Both the position numbers and the translations under genes were made by a program. DNA of 11,408 bases from Bacteroidales bacterium (lineage in GTDB: Bacteria > Bacteroidota > Bacteroidia > Bacteroidales > 4484-276). Position 1 is the stretch's first letter. Each line of letters opens with the position of its first letter. The stretch covers positions 1 to 11,408 of the forward strand of contig JAGYLT010000044.1 in NCBI GenBank assembly GCA_018400545.1, written 5' to 3'. Under the pieces are notes generated by a model, which saw nothing but the letters and a program-made list of their open reading frames with translations, had not been told where the DNA came from and did not search any database. This document shows, piece by piece, positions 1 to 6,635 of this stretch.

Positions 1-1
1 C

Positions 2-810
2 ACAAACCAACTGGCTGAAAACATCACTGCCCACAGCGCCGACCTAAGCTGGGAAGGGCTCACCGGCCCAACCTGGGTGAGGTACTACGAAACCGGCACG
101 CAGGAATACCGCTACAAGTTTGCCCAGCAAAACAACGAGGTAAGCCTCCACTGGCTGGTAGCAGAAACCGAATATACCTGGGAGCTCAACACCCTGTGCA
201 ATGGAACCTGGACAGGTTTCGACTGGCCACAATCTTTCACCACGTTGGAAGATACCGCGGTTTGCGAACCCACAAATCAAATGGCTGAAAACATCACTGC
301 ACACAACGCCGACCTGAGCTGGGAAGGACTGACCGGACTAACCTGGGTAAGATATTTCGAGACAGGCACAAATCAATACAAATACAAGTTTGCAGATTCA
401 TCGAATATGGTGTCGCTGGCATTCCTGCATGAGAACACCGAATATACCTGGGAACTCAACACATTGTGCAACGGCATGTGGACAGGGTACGACTGGCCAC
501 AAACTTTTACAACACTTGAAGATACCACATCCGTGGGATGTGAACCCGAAAACCTTGCTGCCGAAAACATCACGGCACATTCGGCCGATCTGATCTGGGA
601 AAATATCCAGGGGCCCACCTATGTAAGATATTATCCTGCCGGAACCCAGGATTACGACTATGTTTTCACCACGCAACTTATGGTTGCCCTGGAAGAACTA
701 ACCCCGGAAACCGATTATGAATGGCAAATCAACAATTTCTGTCAGGGCGAATGGACCGGATACAATGCCACCGGCGCATTCACAACACTACCTGATTCGG
801 TACCGGATTA
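2..810 (+). repeat. Tandem FN3-like coding repeats, 270-276 bases per unit
   Basis: Three direct repeats lie inside the partial secreted-protein gene. The first is cut by the window edge (2-262), the second spans 263-538 and the third 539 to about 810. Units one and two are offset by exactly 270 bases and are near-identical over long stretches, for example around TGGCTGAAAACATCACTGC. Unit three is offset by 276 bases and more diverged. The gradient suggests that the upstream units arose by recent duplication, and more copies probably lie to the left. Confidence 0.85.
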
Positions 811-1120
811 TCAGATTGCAGATCAGCGTAATAATGCCTACAAAATTTCTGCTGTGGATCAAAGTCAAATCACAAGTATTTATGCCTTCCCCAATCCTAC
901 AAGCGGACAGACGCAGCTTACCTTTGCTTCAGATGTGGAGGATGATTTCACCGTTACCGTGCTGGATATGCTTGGAAGCGTTGTGTTTGAAGGGAAATAC
1001 AGATCGACTGAAGGAGTGAACAATGTGAATATCGATCTTGGGAACCAGGGCAACGGAATTTATTTTGCAATCATCCGGATGCAGCAAAGCACCGAAAAAA
1101 TCAAGCTGATCAAGCAATAA
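2..1120 (+). CDS. Secreted FN3-like repeat protein with T9SS C-terminal sorting domain (5' partial)
   Basis: The reading frame is open from the left edge, so the true start and signal peptide lie outside the window. The visible 372 residues hold three consecutive modules of about 90 residues resembling Bacteroidota fibronectin type III repeats. Each contains an ENITAHxADLxWE segment, a VRY(Y/F)xxGT strand, TEYTWELN (or a variant) and ends in FTTL; a Cys at the module start (CEP) and another in the (L/F)C(N/Q)G segment could form a disulfide. After a linker the last 85 or so residues form a Por secretion (type A) sorting domain: FPNPTSGQ, a DMLGSVVFEG strand, a GNGIYF strand and a basic end, IKLIKQ. 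By family knowledge such proteins pass the outer membrane by the type IX system and are released or anchored at the surface. Substrate or partner is unknown; adhesion or glycan binding would be typical. The gene ends in a strong terminator. Confidence 0.85.
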   Translation, partial: TNQLAENITAHSADLSWEGLTGPTWVRYYETGTQEYRYKFAQQNNEVSLHWLVAETEYTWELNTLCNGTWTGFDWPQSFTTLEDTAVCEPTNQMAENITAHNADLSWEGLTGLTWVRYFETGTNQYKYKFADSSNMVSLAFLHENTEYTWELNTLCNGMWTGYDWPQTFTTLEDTTSVGCEPENLAAENITAHSADLIWENIQGPTYVRYYPAGTQDYDYVFTTQLMVALEELTPETDYEWQINNFCQGEWTGYNATGAFTTLPDSVPDYQIADQRNNAYKISAVDQSQITSIYAFPNPTSGQTQLTFASDVEDDFTVTVLDMLGSVVFEGKYRSTEGVNNVNIDLGNQGNGIYFAIIRMQQSTEKIKLIKQ

Positions 1121-1146
1121 CAAAGTTTGAACCGATAACTGAATTT

Positions 1147-1178
1147 AGAGCCTCTGCAGGAAAAGCAGGGGCTTTTTT
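1147..1178 (+). terminator. Intrinsic terminator after the T9SS protein gene
   Basis: A nine-base stem, AGCCTCTGC (1149-1157) pairing with GCAGGGGCT (1165-1173) with one wobble pair, closes a seven-base loop AGGAAAA and runs directly into six T (1173-1178). It lies 26 bases after the TAA of the plus-strand gene and just before the end of the convergent lnt gene, so it probably separates the two transcription units. Confidence 0.85.
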
Positions 1179-1183
1179 GCACC

Positions 1184-2794
1184 TTACTTTCGGAAAGCTT
1201 TCTTCTTATTTATCATCGACATAGAGATCGATATCAACACCATAAAAGTTGTGATCAATACGCTGATCCTGCCGATATAATCGCCGAAAACCACATAAAA
1301 AGTCAGTTCTTCATTGGCTTTAAGCTCGCCTTTGATCACATCGGGAACCCAGTATTCGGTAGCTTCAATGATATCACCCCTTTGGTTGATGAATGCCGAG
1401 ATACCTGTATTGGCCGATCTTGCCAGTGCACGTCTTGTTTCAACGGATCTCAATCGTGAAAACGTGAAATGTTGTCGGTGTCCTGCCGTATTTCCCCACC
1501 AGCCATCGTTGGTGATGATGGTTAAAATATTGGCCCCATTGCGCACAAAGCCGTTCACAAAATACCCGTAAATGGACTCATAGCATATGATGGCCGGCGC
1601 TTTGAATTTCCCGTTGGCAGAGGTAAAAACTTCCCGCTCTTCGGAGTAGCCAAGGCTACCCACCGTACCACCCAGGTCGAAGGCCAAATGTTGAATAGGT
1701 CGTAATATTTTCTGAAAGGGCATCTTTTCGGGGCCGGGGACAAGTTTGGATTTATGATAAATGCCTACATCCTGGTCTTTACTGAAATACAATGCGGTAT
1801 TGAAAGCCTCGTAATATTTGTCCACATCCGAAAACTTTCTGGCTGTGGGGGTTAGCGGCTCATCCTCTCCAAACATCCTGAACGTAGATGCACCAATGAT
1901 GATGCTCACCTGGGGATGAGCGCGGATGTATTTCCTGATCTGCCGTGCAGAGATCGATTTTTCTACGGAGCTGTGCCAGATATCTTCCTGAATGGCTGAT
2001 TCGGGGCAAACGATAAAATCAGTTTCATCAGAAATCACAGAATCGGCCAGATTCAGGTTTTTTGCAATGACGGTGCTGGGCGGCAAAACATATTGTTCAC
2101 TCCACGGATCTACATTGGGCTGGGTAACAATGATTTCTGCGGTCTCTCCTTTTTCCTCATAATTGTAGTAAATCACCAGCGAAATGGCCATCGGCACAAT
2201 TAAAACAAAGGCCAGTCTGGAGAGGTTCCATTTTAATTTGCCGGGAATACGAAACTCACGAATGACTTTGTAAATCAGAATGTTCATCAGCAAAACCCAC
2301 AGGGATCCACCAAATACTCCGGTGTATTCGTACCACTGCACCCATTTGGTGTTCATGGCAAACCCGTTGCCCAGGTTCAGCCAGGGCCACGATAAATCCC
2401 AGTCTAAGTGCAGGAATTCAAAGCTGATCCAGTAAAATATCATTAAATAAATGGCCCCTGATTTTTTAAAAAATGCGCGTTTGCTTAAATGAAAAATCAT
2501 GAAAACTAACGCCATAAAAAGCGAATTGAGCAGCACAGCCATCACGGCACCAAAGGCGGTAGAATTCCAAATCCACCAGGTAGTGAGCAGGTTCCATGTA
2601 AAAAAGGCCACATAGCCAAATTGAAAAATGCTGTACTTGTGATACTTCTGGCGGTTTTCGTCCAGATGGTCAATGATGAAAAGCAGTGGCACAAACCCAA
2701 AAAACAGCAAGAACGGAAAACCATACATGGGCCATCCCAGGCTGAGAATTAAACCCGATAAAATTGACAAGATGTAAAGTTGTAGCTTTTTCAT
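1184..2794 (-). CDS. lnt: Apolipoprotein N-acyltransferase (Lnt)
   Basis: This enzyme performs the last step of lipoprotein maturation, moving an acyl chain from a phospholipid to the N-terminal cysteine of apolipoproteins in the inner membrane. The 536 residues begin with about six to seven hydrophobic segments (residues 1-210), followed by a carbon-nitrogen hydrolase (nitrilase-like) domain (about 218-490) and a final membrane helix (about 503-527). The expected catalytic triad is visible: E265 in CPES, K350 in SKLVPGPEKMPF and C404 in ICYES; the NDGWWG motif (429-434) is also present. Length fits the family (about 510-550). I chose the ATG at 2794; a TTG three codons upstream is open but less likely. 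It is the last gene of the minus-strand run, 107 bases after the PIN-domain gene, and converges on the T9SS gene. No Bacteroidota-type promoter was clear upstream. Confidence 0.95.
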   Translation of the reverse strand: MKKLQLYILSILSGLILSLGWPMYGFPFLLFFGFVPLLFIIDHLDENRQKYHKYSIFQFGYVAFFTWNLLTTWWIWNSTAFGAVMAVLLNSLFMALVFMIFHLSKRAFFKKSGAIYLMIFYWISFEFLHLDWDLSWPWLNLGNGFAMNTKWVQWYEYTGVFGGSLWVLLMNILIYKVIREFRIPGKLKWNLSRLAFVLIVPMAISLVIYYNYEEKGETAEIIVTQPNVDPWSEQYVLPPSTVIAKNLNLADSVISDETDFIVCPESAIQEDIWHSSVEKSISARQIRKYIRAHPQVSIIIGASTFRMFGEDEPLTPTARKFSDVDKYYEAFNTALYFSKDQDVGIYHKSKLVPGPEKMPFQKILRPIQHLAFDLGGTVGSLGYSEEREVFTSANGKFKAPAIICYESIYGYFVNGFVRNGANILTIITNDGWWGNTAGHRQHFTFSRLRSVETRRALARSANTGISAFINQRGDIIEATEYWVPDVIKGELKANEELTFYVVFGDYIGRISVLITTFMVLISISMSMINKKKAFRK

Positions 2795-2812
2795 AAAAAA
2801 CAACAGATTATG

Positions 2813-2834
2813 ATCATGTTAGCTAAGCTATGAT
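2813..2834. other. Imperfect dyad in the lnt leader
   Basis: ATCAT and AGCT (2813-2817, 2821-2824) face AGCT and ATGAT (2826-2829, 2830-2834) around a single central A, with three unpaired bases on the left arm. It sits about 20 bases upstream of the lnt ATG, in the 107-base gap after the PIN-domain gene. It could be a protein-binding site or a leader structure. The symmetric core is only about nine bases per arm, so chance is possible. Confidence 0.25.
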
Positions 2835-2901
2835 GATTATGAATACGTAATTTAATTGGAATCGATAACTCCTGATTTAATTCGGAAGGTTTGAATATTG
2901 A

Positions 2902-3447
2902 TTAAATATTCGCTGTCAATATTTCAACATTGAGACTATTGTTTTTAAATAAATCGGTATCGTCAGTAACGATTTTCCAGTTGTTCAATCTGGCCAGTTC
3001 CAGATAATAGCTGTCATTGAAATCACAATTATTCAATTCGCTGTAAATCTTTTCTAAATTAACTGCATTAAAATTATCTGAAGCTTTTTCTGTAAAACTT
3101 ACAATTTGACGAACAGTATTTATAATATCAGTAATTACCTTTTTATAAGCATCGGATGGAACAAAATCTTTCTTGAAATTATTTTGGAAGGCATTATCAG
3201 GCAGTTGCCTCCATTTTTTAAATTCAATCTGCAACCAGGCGTTACAAAATTCAGATAATACCAGTGAGTTTATCCATATACAGGCTCTGACTGAATTTAC
3301 ACTTTTGAAAAAGTTAGAATATTTTTTCTGTTTGTTGCGCTGAGTATTTGCAATTGGGCAAAAAAGAAACATCCAAATGTTATTGTCAAAAAAGAAAACA
3401 TCTTTGGATGTTGGATTATAGTCAACAACATTGCATACATTAATCAT
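2902..3447 (-). CDS. PIN-domain protein, putative ribonuclease of a GHKL-STAS-PIN cassette
   Basis: The 181-residue protein is not one I can name, but its acidic residues are laid out like a PIN-fold nuclease. A hydrophobic strand ending in FFFDNNIW carries D21. A second strand, INSLVLSEF, carries E66. A helix FNDSYYLELAR carries D145. The strand WKIVTDDTDLF carries D162, D163 and D165. PIN domains use three or four such acidic residues to hold metal ions and cut single-stranded RNA, so an active endoribonuclease is plausible. Residues 75-135 form a helical insert rich in Lys and Asn. The start ATG overlaps the end of the upstream STAS-like gene by eight bases, which indicates co-translation and suggests the two products act together. 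The gene is AT-rich compared with hflX and lnt. It could be a toxin held in check by its partners. PIN assignment is from motif order only; the function is inferred. Confidence 0.7.
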   Translation of the reverse strand: MINVCNVVDYNPTSKDVFFFDNNIWMFLFCPIANTQRNKQKKYSNFFKSVNSVRACIWINSLVLSEFCNAWLQIEFKKWRQLPDNAFQNNFKKDFVPSDAYKKVITDIINTVRQIVSFTEKASDNFNAVNLEKIYSELNNCDFNDSYYLELARLNNWKIVTDDTDLFKNNSLNVEILTANI

Positions 3448-3796
3448 TGCCTAAAACTTCATTTACAGATTTTTCGAATTCGGAGGGATTGCTGAAATAT
3501 TCTTTGGCCCGTTGAATTACTTTGTTAAATAGATGGTTATTTTCCGGCTTAATATTTTTCAAGGAAAGAGATTCTCTTAACTGCTCACTGGTGTATTTGC
3601 TGTAAAGTTGACCAATACAGGCATTTAGAAATGCAGTAATTATCAGGTTGATATTTTGAAAGTCAAGAATAACTTTGAGGTTCTTTGAAAGTGCAGCATC
3701 AATTTTCTTAAAAACCGCATCTCCGTCACTAACACTAATTGCAGCGTCGCCCCCTAATTCATCGTAAAGTCGTATTGTTATTTGTTCAGTTTTCAC
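3440..3796 (-). CDS. STAS-like (DUF4325-type) protein
   Basis: This small 118-residue protein resembles the STAS-like DUF4325 family. A central strand KVILDFQNINLI (about 41-52) is followed by the helix TAFLNACIGQLY (54-65), the positions of the conserved strand and switch helix in STAS domains such as SpoIIAA and RsbV. The C-terminal third is helical and charged (VIQRAKEYFSNPSEF). STAS proteins commonly act as protein-protein switches controlled by GHKL kinases. The start is GTG at 3796, 12 bases after the stop of the GHKL gene; no ATG is available nearby that would keep the first strand. Its 3' end overlaps the PIN gene by eight bases. T54 and A55 lie where SpoIIAA-type proteins carry the paired Ser residues, so classic phosphorylation control is uncertain. 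The likely role is an adaptor between the ATPase and the PIN protein, which is inference. Confidence 0.7.
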   Translation of the reverse strand: MKTEQITIRLYDELGGDAAISVSDGDAVFKKIDAALSKNLKVILDFQNINLIITAFLNACIGQLYSKYTSEQLRESLSLKNIKPENNHLFNKVIQRAKEYFSNPSEFEKSVNEVLGND

Positions 3797-3808
3797 GGTG
3801 TAAATGTA

Positions 3809-4696
3809 TTAAAAAATAATGTCTTCCGGTTTTTCCTGCGTAAGGTAATAAAATGATTTGTCATCGAGGTTAAACTCCAGATTAACTAATGTCCCTGGAA
3901 AAATATTGTCCAGCTTATTTGAATGTTCCGTTCCATGTGCGTACTCCCAATAACCATCACTCGAAACAATCTGAACTTTACCATTGTTCAACCTTACAAA
4001 ATCACGGATGATCTTCAATCCCAATCCTCCCGGGATATTATTTTCTTTTGGTTTGGTCGTATTATTTTCCTGCAATGCCCATTCAATTGATTTTATTCCC
4101 GAAATTTCCCATCCGAGATAATCACTCACATTACGCTCTATTGTATGGCCAATATCAACAATGGTAAAATCGATTCGCGGAGGTTTTTTATTAGGATAGA
4201 ACTGTCCACAACTATATACGTAATCACAAGCCCCATGAATAACGGCATTGCTGTAGATTTCAAAAATACTTCTGATAATCTCTCCCTTTGCTGCACTACT
4301 TAATTTTGGAAAATCTGGTTTATCTATCAATTCCCTGTCAAGGAATTCCTTTATCAACTTATCATCCTGCAACTTATTACGCCGATACTTGATAGTTGTA
4401 TTGTCAAAATCTTCGATTCGATAACCGCCAAAAGAAGCGAGGAAGTGGTTTCTGCTAAAAATGTTTTCCTGTTGAGGAGGCAAATTGACTAAAGAAATCT
4501 GATTAAAATTATCACCAGCCTTGTTTATAAGCCCTCCTAACGCGGCACAAAGGTTAGCCTCAAACCAGGTGTTATACCTAAAATCAAGCTGAATAGCTTC
4601 CAATTCATGCATGCTGAATTCAGAGTGTAGCCATGAAAGATAACTGTAACCTTCATAATCACTACATACTTTTTTTGGAAGACAGATTGATCTCAT
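3809..4696 (-). CDS. STAS-like domain fused to a GHKL ATPase (histidine-kinase-like ATP-binding protein)
   Basis: The 295-residue protein has two parts. Residues about 30-91 look STAS-like: a strand IQLDFRYNTWFEANLCAALGG followed by an NQISLVNL strand and a NHFLASFGG end. Residues about 130-280 carry the Bergerat-fold ATP-binding boxes of GHKL proteins: N box E146, N150, H154 and G155 (ExxxNAxxHG), G1 box D181-x-G183, G2 box GGLGL at 223-227, and a closing FPGTLVNLEF strand. There is no membrane segment and no phospho-acceptor His domain, so it is a soluble ATPase or Ser/Thr-type kinase of the SpoIIAB/RsbW/HATPase class, not a sensor kinase. It is the first gene of a compact cassette with a STAS-like protein (12-base gap) and a PIN-domain protein. 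The ATG at 4696 lies 90 bases after hflX; no clear promoter was found, so readthrough from hflX is possible. Substrate and signal are unknown. Confidence 0.75.
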   Translation of the reverse strand: MRSICLPKKVCSDYEGYSYLSWLHSEFSMHELEAIQLDFRYNTWFEANLCAALGGLINKAGDNFNQISLVNLPPQQENIFSRNHFLASFGGYRIEDFDNTTIKYRRNKLQDDKLIKEFLDRELIDKPDFPKLSSAAKGEIIRSIFEIYSNAVIHGACDYVYSCGQFYPNKKPPRIDFTIVDIGHTIERNVSDYLGWEISGIKSIEWALQENNTTKPKENNIPGGLGLKIIRDFVRLNNGKVQIVSSDGYWEYAHGTEHSNKLDNIFPGTLVNLEFNLDDKSFYYLTQEKPEDIIF

Positions 4697-4786
4697 GTAA
4701 ACCTCAAATTGTTTTTTTAGAAATTAAGTTAAACTTTTTCACTTTTTAGATTAGTGTAAATAAAAATCGCCAATTGGTTAGTATCA

Positions 4787-5980
4787 TCAATACAAAAAGT
4801 CATTATAGGGATACCGCTTGATATGGATTTTCTTCACCTTTTTGTAGAGCAAATCCTTAAAGCCATCCCAGTTATCTTTTTGTTTTGCTGATATGAATAC
4901 TGCGGGATCGTTGGTCCTGGCCATCCATGATTTTTTTAGTTCATCCAGTGTGGTGTTTTCACTGGTGGGTTCGGTAAGGTCGTCTGCCTCCTTTTCCACC
5001 CAGGAATAGGCATCCACCTTATTGAAAACCATCACCGTAGGCTTATCTGCGCTGTCGATTTCATTCAGGGTTTCGTTTACCGTATGAATCTGCTCCTCAA
5101 AATCAGTGTGTGAAATATCCACCACATGGAGCAGCAGATCGGCTTCGCGCACCTCATCCAGCGTGGATTTAAAGGATTCCACCAATCCGTGCGGCAGTTT
5201 TCGGATGAACCCCACTGTATCGGAGAGCAGGAACGGCAGATTCCCAATCACCACCTTGCGTACCGTGGTATCAAGGGTAGCGAACAGCTTGTTTTCAGCA
5301 AACACCTCCGATTTTGCCAACTGGTTCATGATGGTGGATTTACCTACATTGGTGTACCCCACAAGGGCAACCCTGATCATATTCCCTCGGCCCTTTCGCT
5401 GCACCGTCATTTGTTTGTCGATTTGCGTCAGCTTTTTTTTGAGCAGCGCAATTTTATCGCGGATGATCCGGCGGTCTGTCTCGATCTCTGTTTCGCCGGG
5501 GCCACGCAGCCCAATACCACCGCGCTGGCGTTCCAGGTGAGTCCACATCCTTGTGAGGCGGGGAAGCAGATATTCGTATTGTGCCAGCTCTACCTGTGTT
5601 TTAGCGTGTGCTGTCCGGGCACGTTTGGCGAAAATATCCAGGATCAGGCCTGTACGGTCGAGGATGCGCTTATCAAGGATTTTCTCGATATTTTTAATCT
5701 GCGACCCGTTCAGTTCATCATCAAAAACCACGAGATCGATGTTTTCGGCTTTCACATAACTGCGTACCTCATCCAGCTTTCCCGAGCCAATAAAAGTCTT
5801 CGGATCAGGATGATCCAGCTTTTGCTTAAAGCGCTTAATTGGAATTCCGCCTGCTGTTTCAATTAGGAAAGCCAGTTCATCCAGGTATTCGTCTATTCTT
5901 GTTTCCTCTTCTCTTTCGGTGGTTATTCCCACCAGGGCCACTTTCTCCCGCTTAATGGCTGTTGCTATGTTTTGTGGCAT
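4787..5980 (-). CDS. hflX: Ribosome-associated GTPase HflX
   Basis: HflX binds the large ribosomal subunit and splits stalled ribosomes, often under heat or other stress. The 397 residues show the usual order: an N-terminal nucleotide-binding domain (about 12-110, with FIGSGK and VVFDDEL), the linker with VELAQYEYLLPRL and the glycine-rich GIGLRGPGETEIETDRR segment (156-171), then the GTPase domain: G1 GYTNVGKST (208-216), G3 DTVGF (254-258), G4 NKVD (320-323) and G5 SAK (364-366). The C-terminal tail is short. I chose the ATG at 5980; an in-frame TTG at 6001 would add seven residues that look non-conserved. It follows the GyrI-like gene by 44 bases on the same strand and probably shares the trpS transcript. 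The AT-rich GHKL-STAS-PIN cassette follows 90 bases downstream. Confidence 0.95.
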   Translation of the reverse strand: MPQNIATAIKREKVALVGITTEREEETRIDEYLDELAFLIETAGGIPIKRFKQKLDHPDPKTFIGSGKLDEVRSYVKAENIDLVVFDDELNGSQIKNIEKILDKRILDRTGLILDIFAKRARTAHAKTQVELAQYEYLLPRLTRMWTHLERQRGGIGLRGPGETEIETDRRIIRDKIALLKKKLTQIDKQMTVQRKGRGNMIRVALVGYTNVGKSTIMNQLAKSEVFAENKLFATLDTTVRKVVIGNLPFLLSDTVGFIRKLPHGLVESFKSTLDEVREADLLLHVVDISHTDFEEQIHTVNETLNEIDSADKPTVMVFNKVDAYSWVEKEADDLTEPTSENTTLDELKKSWMARTNDPAVFISAKQKDNWDGFKDLLYKKVKKIHIKRYPYNDFLY

Positions 5981-6024
5981 ATTCGATGTATTTAATCTCA
6001 AAAACGATTAATCTTCAGGTTGGT

Positions 6025-6573
6025 TCAATCGTCACCCAGTGGCAAAATAAACTGTCCTTTCCCGGGAATATCATAAACCTCAATCACATGATTCTCAGAA
6101 ATTCCATGTTCGGCTGCAAAGTTTTCAAGCAGTGGATAGGCTTTATAAATCCCGGCATAAAGCGAAAAAATATTTTTTACCGGTAATTCCACCACCGCAA
6201 CTTTTTGGTGCTTAAACAGATAGATTTGATATTTATCGCTGTTTTTTGCAACCTTGTTTTCATGCTCTGCCGCAATTAGTCTTCCGGCAATGCTATGCAG
6301 GTCATCGGAATTTGTGGTTTTGGGATCGTCGAAATATATTCCAAAGTTTTTGTAATTATCCACACCATCCTCCCAAAGCATATCAGCAATCTGCTCCTGA
6401 ATGGGAAGGGTTTTACTATACTCTCCCTGGTGGTTCTGATAAACTGCAACAAAGCTGTCCATGTATTTTATCTCCACCTTTGCCCGTGCAAAAAAACCGG
6501 AGTACCAGCCAAAAAGCAGGAAAAGAAAGCCTCCAGCCAAAGCAAATAACATCAGGTTTCTTATTGCCTTCAT
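6025..6573 (-). CDS. Membrane-anchored GyrI-like (effector-binding domain) protein
   Basis: The 182-residue protein starts with a short basic stretch and one hydrophobic helix (about residues 7-27), likely an inner-membrane anchor. The rest resembles GyrI/SOUL-like effector-binding domains, as found at the C-end of AraC- and MerR-type multidrug regulators. Signs are VEIKYMDSFVAVYQNHQGEY near the start of the domain, NFGIYFDDP (76-84), a strand QKVAVVELP (123-131), the helix IYKAYPLLENFAAEHG (142-157) and the end VIEVYDIP (163-170), whose Glu fits the ligand-facing acidic residue of the family. No DNA-binding domain is present, so it would bind or hydrolyse small molecules, not regulate transcription directly. 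I chose the ATG at 6573; a GTG at 6597 would add eight unlikely residues. It lies between trpS (62-base gap) and hflX (44-base gap). Family placement is moderately sure; function is unknown. Confidence 0.65.
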   Translation of the reverse strand: MKAIRNLMLFALAGGFLFLLFGWYSGFFARAKVEIKYMDSFVAVYQNHQGEYSKTLPIQEQIADMLWEDGVDNYKNFGIYFDDPKTTNSDDLHSIAGRLIAAEHENKVAKNSDKYQIYLFKHQKVAVVELPVKNIFSLYAGIYKAYPLLENFAAEHGISENHVIEVYDIPGKGQFILPLGDD

Positions 6574-6635
6574 ACAGCAGATTGTTGGTAAGGGCACCCT
6601 TTAAATCAGGCCAATACCCGGAAAATATCTTTTAT

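Noticed and set aside
2..810. Spaced direct repeats as a possible CRISPR or mobile element
   Set aside because: The 270-base period equals 90 codons in frame, with FN3-like protein repeats; there are no short repeats with unique spacers.
2795..2901. Direct repeats flanking the cassette as integration marks
   Set aside because: Comparing 2795-2901 with 4697-4786 by eye gave no shared repeat of useful length, and no integrase or tRNA gene is present.
4697..4786. Dedicated promoter for the GHKL-STAS-PIN cassette
   Set aside because: No TAnnTTTG box with an upstream TTG was found in the 90-base gap; only AT-rich sequence with a small AAGTT/AACTT dyad.
5126..5866. 246-codon open frame on the plus strand
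   Set aside because: It lies entirely antisense to hflX, whose GTPase motifs are intact, and its translation shows no recognisable domain. It is a frame shadow.
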